From Pseudomonadota bacterium (GTDB lineage Bacteria > Pseudomonadota > Gammaproteobacteria > Steroidobacterales > Steroidobacteraceae): a stretch of DNA of 27,605 nucleotides. Positions 23,623 through 27,605 of the stretch are shown here, in pieces. The DNA is taken from positions 1 to 27,605 of the forward strand of contig QGVD01000050.1 of the NCBI GenBank assembly GCA_003242685.1, given 5' to 3'. The position numbers were made by a program, and so were the translations under genes. Position 1 is the stretch's first letter, and each line of letters starts with the position of its first letter. The notes beneath the pieces were generated by a model. That model was not told the DNA's origin. It saw nothing but the letters and a program-made list of their open reading frames with translations, and did not search any database.

Positions 23623-23889
23623 TCAACGCCGCGAACGCTTCTTCCGCGGCGGCGTGTCCTCGTCCAGGCCGATGTCGTAGTCTTCGAAGTCGCTCGTGAG
23701 CTCCGCGGTGCGCTTCTCCTCGAGCAGGCGCTCGAGGCGGCGCCACGCCGGGTCACCGAGCTTCTGTCCACGGCGCTTGGCGAGGTCGAGGTCCTTGATG
23801 ACCTCGTCGAGATCAACGTCTTCTACATCGCCGATCGTGTCGTCGGCGTCATCGTCTTCGAAGTCGTCTGATTCGGGCTTCTCGCTCAT
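23623..23889 (-). CDS. Small acidic protein of unknown function
   Basis: 88 residues with three zones: a very acidic N-terminus (about 1-33, many Asp/Glu, DDFEDDDADDTIGDVEDVD), a central predicted helix with RRGQKLGDPAWRRLERLLEEKRTAELTSD-like composition (about 37-67), and a basic C-terminal tail PPRKKRSRR. Similar small acidic proteins occur in Pseudomonas and Xanthomonas relatives, but I cannot name a function. It lies 75 nt downstream of gspF on the same strand and could be cotranscribed with the secretion genes. The ATG at 23889 has only a weak Shine-Dalgarno. Length, composition zoning and context make it likely to be real. Confidence 0.7.
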   Translation of the reverse strand: MSEKPESDDFEDDDADDTIGDVEDVDLDEVIKDLDLAKRRGQKLGDPAWRRLERLLEEKRTAELTSDFEDYDIGLDEDTPPRKKRSRR

Positions 23890-23964
23890 GCTTCGTCGAT
23901 GTCAAGCGTGAAGTCTGCTGTTGAATCCGACGGCGCGTGATTATGTGGGCGTGCACCGGGCGGA

Positions 23965-25179
23965 TCAACGGATGAGAGAGTTCATCTCGAAGATCGGGAG
24001 CAGCATTGCAAAAACGATGCCCATCACGAAGACGCCCATCGTGATGATGAGCAGCGGGCCGAGGAGTCCCACGAGCGCCGTGAGCAGCCCGTCCAGCTCA
24101 CGCTCCTGGCTGAGCGCCGCGCGCTCGAGCATGGTGTCGAGCTCGCCGCTCGACTCGCCGCTCGAGATGAGATGAATCGTCATCGGGGGGAAGAGCTTGC
24201 TCGCCGCGAGCGAGCGGCCGATCGGCGCGCCCTCGCGTACCCGCTGCGCGGCCTCCACGACGGCGTCGCGCATGGGAAGATTCGTCACGACCTCGCCCGC
24301 GATGCGCAGCGCCTCGAGCACCGGCACCGCGCTCGCCGAGAGGATCGACAGGGTGCGGGTGAAGCGGGCCGTGTTGAAGCCGCGCACGAGCTTGCCGATG
24401 ATGGGCAGCCGGAGCTGCAGCCGGTGATAACGCCGCCTCGCGTCCGGCCTGCGCAGCCAGCGCGTGACGAGCACGGCGACGATCACGACCGCCGCGACCA
24501 CCCAGAGGATGTACTCGCGGAAGAAATCGCTCGTCGCGATGAGCATCCGGGTGATGAGGGGGAGCTGCGCCCGGCTCGACTCGAAGACCTCGACCACCTT
24601 CGGCACGACGTAGACGAGGAGCCCCGAGACGATGCCGAAGCACATCACCGTGAGCACGATCGGGTAGAGCATCGCGCCGAGGATCTTCTGGCGGATCTGC
24701 TCGCGGCTCTCGGTGTAGTCCGCGAGCCGCTCGAGCACGGCGTCGAGATGGCCCGACTGCTCGCCCGCCGAAACGGTCGCCCGGTAGATCTCCGGAAAGA
24801 CGCGCGGGAACTCGGCGAAGCCGTCGGCGAGGGTGTGGCCTTCCATCACTCTCGAGCGCACGCCGAGCACGATGCTCTGCATGCGGGGCTTCTCGGTCTG
24901 CTGCGAGACCGCGAGCAGCGCCTCCTCGAGCGGGAGCCCCGCGCGCACCAGCGTCGCGAGCTGGCGCGTGAAGAGCGCGAGGTCGGCAGGGGAGACTCCG
25001 CGCCGGATCGACAGCGTCCGCTGCCCGCCGGCCTCACGCTTCGTGACCTCGGTGACCGAAACCGGCAGGAGCTGGCGCTCCCGCAGGAGCTGGCGCACCT
25101 GGCGCGCCGTATCGCCTTCGAGCACACCCTTGCGCTCGCGGCCGGACGGATCGAGTGCGACGTATTCGAACGCCCCCAT
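23965..25179 (-). CDS. gspF: Type II secretion inner-membrane platform protein GspF
   Basis: 404 residues, normal size. GspF is the polytopic platform protein that couples the GspE ATPase to pseudopilus assembly. The start MGAFEYVALDPSGRERKGV and two repeats of the T2SSF domain are seen: LALFTRQLATLVRAGLPLEEAL in the first and RFTRTLSILSASAVPVLEAL in the second. Three membrane helices lie at about 168-193, 218-242 and 375-398. The ATG at 25179 has AAGGAA just upstream. 91 nt separate it from gspE. PilC of type IV pili is a relative, but the adjacent GspE and secretin favour type II secretion. Confidence 0.93.
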   Translation of the reverse strand: MGAFEYVALDPSGRERKGVLEGDTARQVRQLLRERQLLPVSVTEVTKREAGGQRTLSIRRGVSPADLALFTRQLATLVRAGLPLEEALLAVSQQTEKPRMQSIVLGVRSRVMEGHTLADGFAEFPRVFPEIYRATVSAGEQSGHLDAVLERLADYTESREQIRQKILGAMLYPIVLTVMCFGIVSGLLVYVVPKVVEVFESSRAQLPLITRMLIATSDFFREYILWVVAAVVIVAVLVTRWLRRPDARRRYHRLQLRLPIIGKLVRGFNTARFTRTLSILSASAVPVLEALRIAGEVVTNLPMRDAVVEAAQRVREGAPIGRSLAASKLFPPMTIHLISSGESSGELDTMLERAALSQERELDGLLTALVGLLGPLLIITMGVFVMGIVFAMLLPIFEMNSLIR

Positions 25180-25270
25180 GGTTCCTTACCGGTTCCGCTG
25201 CGTCAGACGCCCGCGTTGCGCCTCACCCGCTCCGCTGCCCGCTGCAGATCCACTCCGCACGGCACGGTGC

Positions 25271-26791
25271 TCAGTCCTCGCGCGTGACACGCAGGACCTC
25301 TTCGATGGTCGTGATGCCGCGGAGCACCTTGGCCCGTCCGTCGTCGCGAATGGAAGGCGTGAGCGTGCGCGCATAGCGCTCGAGCTCGTGCTCCGGCGCA
25401 CCGTCGTGGATCATCGTGCGCATCTGGTCGTCGACGAGCACGAGCTCGTAGATTCCCGTGCGTCCGCGGTAGCCGCCGGTCGCGTCGCGTCCGGGGCGGT
25501 ACAGGATGGGCGAGGGCTCCTCGGGCCGGAGGTTCAGCAGCCGACGCTCGTACTCTCCGGCCTGGAACGGCTGCTTCGTCTCCGGATTGAGCACGCGCAC
25601 GAGCCGCTGCGCCAGCACGCCGATGAGACTCGAGGAGAGCAGGAAGGGCTCGATGCCCATGTCGCGCAGACGCGTGACCGCGCCCACGGCCGTGTTCGTG
25701 TGCAGCGTCGAGAGCACGAGGTGGCCGGTGAGCGACGCCTGGACGGCGATCTGTGCCGTCTCGAGGTCGCGGATCTCGCCCACCATCACGACGTCCGGGT
25801 CCTGACGCAGGATCGCGCGCAGGCCGCGCGCGAAGGTCATCTCGACCTTCGTGTTGACCTGCGTCTGGCCGATGCCGTCGATGTAGTACTCGATCGGGTC
25901 CTCGACCGTCATGATGTTGCGGGTGTTGTCGTTCAGGCGCTCGAGGCAGGCGTACAGCGTCGTCGTCTTGCCCGAGCCGGTCGGGCCCGTGACGAGCAGG
26001 ATGCCGTGCGGCTTGTGGATCAGCTCGTCGATCAGCTTCTCGGTCTGCGGATCCATGCCGAGTGAGCTGAGGTCGAGGCGGCCCGCCTGCTTGTCGAGGA
26101 GTCGCAGCACCACGCGCTCGCCGTGCCCCGACGGGATCGTCGAGACGCGCACGTCCACGGCGCGGCCGGCCACGCGCAGGCTGATGCGGCCGTCCTGCGG
26201 CAGGCGTTTCTCGGCGATGTCGAGCTTCGACATGACCTTGATGCGTGAGACCACGAGCGGGGCGACCGCACGCTTCGACTGCAGCACCTCGCGCAGCACG
26301 CCGTCCACGCGGAAGCGGATCACGAGCCGGTTCTCGAACGGCTCGATGTGGATATCCGACGCGTTCTCCTTGACCGCCTGCGTGAGGATGGCGTTGATGA
26401 GGCGGATGATCGGCGCGTCGTCCTCGCTCTCGAGCAGGTCCGCCTGCTCGGGCAGCTCCTGAGCGAGGTGCGCGAGGTCGGTCGCCTCGTCGAGGCCCTC
26501 GGCCGCCTGCATCGCGTCCGAGCCCGCTTCGTACGCCTGCCGAAGCAGCTCGTCGAACGTCGCGTCGTCGACGCGCTCGAGCTTGAGCGGCATGCGCAGG
26601 TATCGCCGCACCTCGGCGAGCGCGAGCGGCGCGGCCGTCGCGCGGCAGGCGCACTCGGCGACGCCGTCGACCACGCGCTTCACGAGCACGCCGTGGCGCT
26701 TGGCGAACGCGAAGGACAGGCGCCGCGGAGGCGGCGCCACCTTGTTCGCGGGGACCGTGCTGACCGTCTGTTCTCGTGCGACGTCGTTCAC
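25271..26791 (-). CDS. gspE: Type II secretion ATPase GspE
   Basis: 506 residues. This cytoplasmic hexameric ATPase powers the type II secretion pseudopilus. The N-terminal N1E-like domain (about 25-95) is followed by the ATPase core: Walker A GPTGSGKTT (269-277), Asp box around EDPIEYY, Walker B DPDVVMVGEIRD (331-342) and His box HLVLSTLHTNTA. Odd: the zinc-binding tetracysteine insert between about residues 401 and 441 has lost all four Cys (LNPETKQ and YRPGRDATGG where homologues have CxxC pairs). The GTG start at 26791 overlaps the gspD stop (GTGA), supporting coupled translation. Confidence 0.93.
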   Translation of the reverse strand: MNDVAREQTVSTVPANKVAPPPRRLSFAFAKRHGVLVKRVVDGVAECACRATAAPLALAEVRRYLRMPLKLERVDDATFDELLRQAYEAGSDAMQAAEGLDEATDLAHLAQELPEQADLLESEDDAPIIRLINAILTQAVKENASDIHIEPFENRLVIRFRVDGVLREVLQSKRAVAPLVVSRIKVMSKLDIAEKRLPQDGRISLRVAGRAVDVRVSTIPSGHGERVVLRLLDKQAGRLDLSSLGMDPQTEKLIDELIHKPHGILLVTGPTGSGKTTTLYACLERLNDNTRNIMTVEDPIEYYIDGIGQTQVNTKVEMTFARGLRAILRQDPDVVMVGEIRDLETAQIAVQASLTGHLVLSTLHTNTAVGAVTRLRDMGIEPFLLSSSLIGVLAQRLVRVLNPETKQPFQAGEYERRLLNLRPEEPSPILYRPGRDATGGYRGRTGIYELVLVDDQMRTMIHDGAPEHELERYARTLTPSIRDDGRAKVLRGITTIEEVLRVTRED

Positions 26792-27605
26792 CGCCGATTC
26801 CCTTCGGGCGAGTTGCGCTCGTCCGTATCGCGACGCGCGTCATCGGCGCTCCCTTGCGGAGGAGTCGCCGGCACCGCCTGGGGCGGCACGTCGGCCGGAC
26901 GCGTCGTCGCTTCATTCTGTTGCGACTCCTGCTGCGCGCCTTCCTCGTTGCCCGGCGTCGTCGCCGGCTCGGTGCTGCCCGGTGGCGGAATGGGCGGAGC
27001 GGGGGGCAGCAGCGGCTTCGGCACGCCCGGCAGCAGGGGCAGCGGCTCGCGCGAACGCGCCTTGAGCTGCTCCTCACGGATGTAGTTGTACTTGGAGTTG
27101 GTCTCGATCGCCGCCGCGGTTCCGTCGCGCAGGATCTTCGGACGGATGAAGACCATCAGGTTCGTCTTCGTCGCGCGCGCGCTGCGCGTCTTGAACGCGA
27201 GCCCGAGGAGCGGAATGCGGCCGAGGAAGGGCACGCGCTGCTCGCCCTGGCTGGACTCGTCCGAGATCAGTCCGCCGAGCACGATGATGCCGCCGTCCTC
27301 GATGAGCACGTTCGTGCTGATCGAGCGCTTGTTCGTGATGAGGTCCACCGCACCCTGTGAGCTCGGCGCGAGGCTCGAGCTCTCGAGCTCGATCTTGAGG
27401 AGCACCGCGTTGCTGTCCCAGGAGCTCACCTGCGGCGTCACCTTCAGGATGGTGCCGACCTCCTCGCGCTGGATGGTCTGGAACGGATTGAGCGTGCCGC
27501 CCGCACCGGTGTTGGTGAACTGGCCGGTGATGAAGGGCACCTCCTGCGCCACCTTGGGTTCGGCTCCCGAATTTTCATGGGGAACCGCGGAGGGGTGGGA
27601 GAGAA
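26788..27605 (-). CDS. gspD: Type II secretion secretin GspD, C-terminal part
   Basis: The gene enters from the right edge; about 270 C-terminal residues are visible. They cover the end of the secretin domain that forms the outer-membrane channel: VAQEVPFITGQF, VGTILKVTPQV, IELESSSLAPSS, KRSISTNVLIEDGGIIVLGGLI, and RVPFLGRIPLLGLAFKTRSARATKTNLMVFIRP, the last two being the most diagnostic. The N0-N3 domains and signal peptide are outside the window. After the secretin core comes an unusual ~100-residue tail rich in Pro, then Gln/Glu/Ala, ending SPEGNRR. The frame is open to base 27605; the GTG at 27552 is internal, not the start. Its stop overlaps the gspE start. Confidence 0.93.
   Translation of the reverse strand, partial: LSHPSAVPHENSGAEPKVAQEVPFITGQFTNTGAGGTLNPFQTIQREEVGTILKVTPQVSSWDSNAVLLKIELESSSLAPSSQGAVDLITNKRSISTNVLIEDGGIIVLGGLISDESSQGEQRVPFLGRIPLLGLAFKTRSARATKTNLMVFIRPKILRDGTAAAIETNSKYNYIREEQLKARSREPLPLLPGVPKPLLPPAPPIPPPGSTEPATTPGNEEGAQQESQQNEATTRPADVPPQAVPATPPQGSADDARRDTDERNSPEGNRR

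Noticed and set aside
24172..26065. Plus-strand frames opposite gspF and gspE
   Set aside because: Arg/His/Asp-rich shadow products without motifs; the minus strand holds intact GspF and GspE.
1..27605. CRISPR arrays, tRNA/rRNA genes, insertion sequences, toxin-antitoxin or phage genes
   Set aside because: Gaps between genes were read on both strands. No direct-repeat array, cloverleaf, transposase or phage-like frame was found.

Overview
The window is high-GC, densely coded chromosomal DNA from a gammaproteobacterium. The gene neighbourhoods are gammaproteobacterial: comEC-exbB-exbD-msbA-lpxK-ycaR-kdsB; rne divergent from rluC; maf, yceD-rpmF-plsX-fabH; and lexA-imuA-imuB-dnaE2. The GC level, an OprI-like lipoprotein and the mutasome cassette point to a Pseudomonas/Xanthomonas/Nevskiales-Steroidobacter-like lineage. 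That placement is inference; no 16S or other marker is present. No tRNA, rRNA, CRISPR array, insertion sequence or prophage gene was seen.

Layout. (1) Positions 1-5308, plus strand: the 3' end of comEC, then an envelope operon with an ExbB/ExbD energiser pair, the lipid A flippase MsbA, the lipid A kinase LpxK, a Trm112-like YcaR and the CMP-Kdo synthetase KdsB. A sigma70-like promoter precedes exbB. (2) 5309-7126: an interruption of this usually conserved run, carrying a possible 42-residue one-helix protein and an unrecognised multi-spanning membrane protein with acidic/His clusters. (3) 7127-12222: a low-molecular-weight tyrosine phosphatase, a hairpin terminator, ribonuclease E on the minus strand with a long leader, divergent rluC, and convergent maf. 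(4) 12273-15066: a strong promoter sitting almost on the yceD start codon, followed by yceD-rpmF-plsX-fabH. The usual fabD-fabG-acpP continuation is absent. (5) 15079-17316, minus strand: an Lpp/OprI-like alanine-zipper lipoprotein with its own terminator, a palindrome-rich intergenic region, and a PYROXD2-like FAD oxidoreductase. (6) 17286-23514, plus strand: the SOS mutagenesis cassette lexA-imuA-imuB-dnaE2, with a canonical CTGT-N8-ACAG LexA box just after a TATAAT -10 element. (7) 23623-27605, minus strand: the type II secretion genes gspD (partial), gspE and gspF, then a small acidic protein.

How the genes work together. The first block builds and exports lipid A-Kdo. The rne/rluC/rpmF/yceD block is RNA processing and ribosome related. 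plsX and fabH start phospholipid and fatty-acid synthesis. LexA represses itself and, by read-through, the ImuA-ImuB-DnaE2 translesion polymerase. GspDEF are the outer-membrane secretin, ATPase and inner-membrane platform of a type II secretion system whose other genes must lie outside this window.

Most of the window is ordinary core genome. The points most worth a second look are the nested palindrome near 15540-15614, the SOS box shared between lexA and a divergent oxidoreductase, the GspE without its tetracysteine site, the membrane-protein insertion between kdsB and the phosphatase gene, the ImuB N-terminal extension, and the near-leaderless yceD promoter. I did not find a clearly new multi-gene system.
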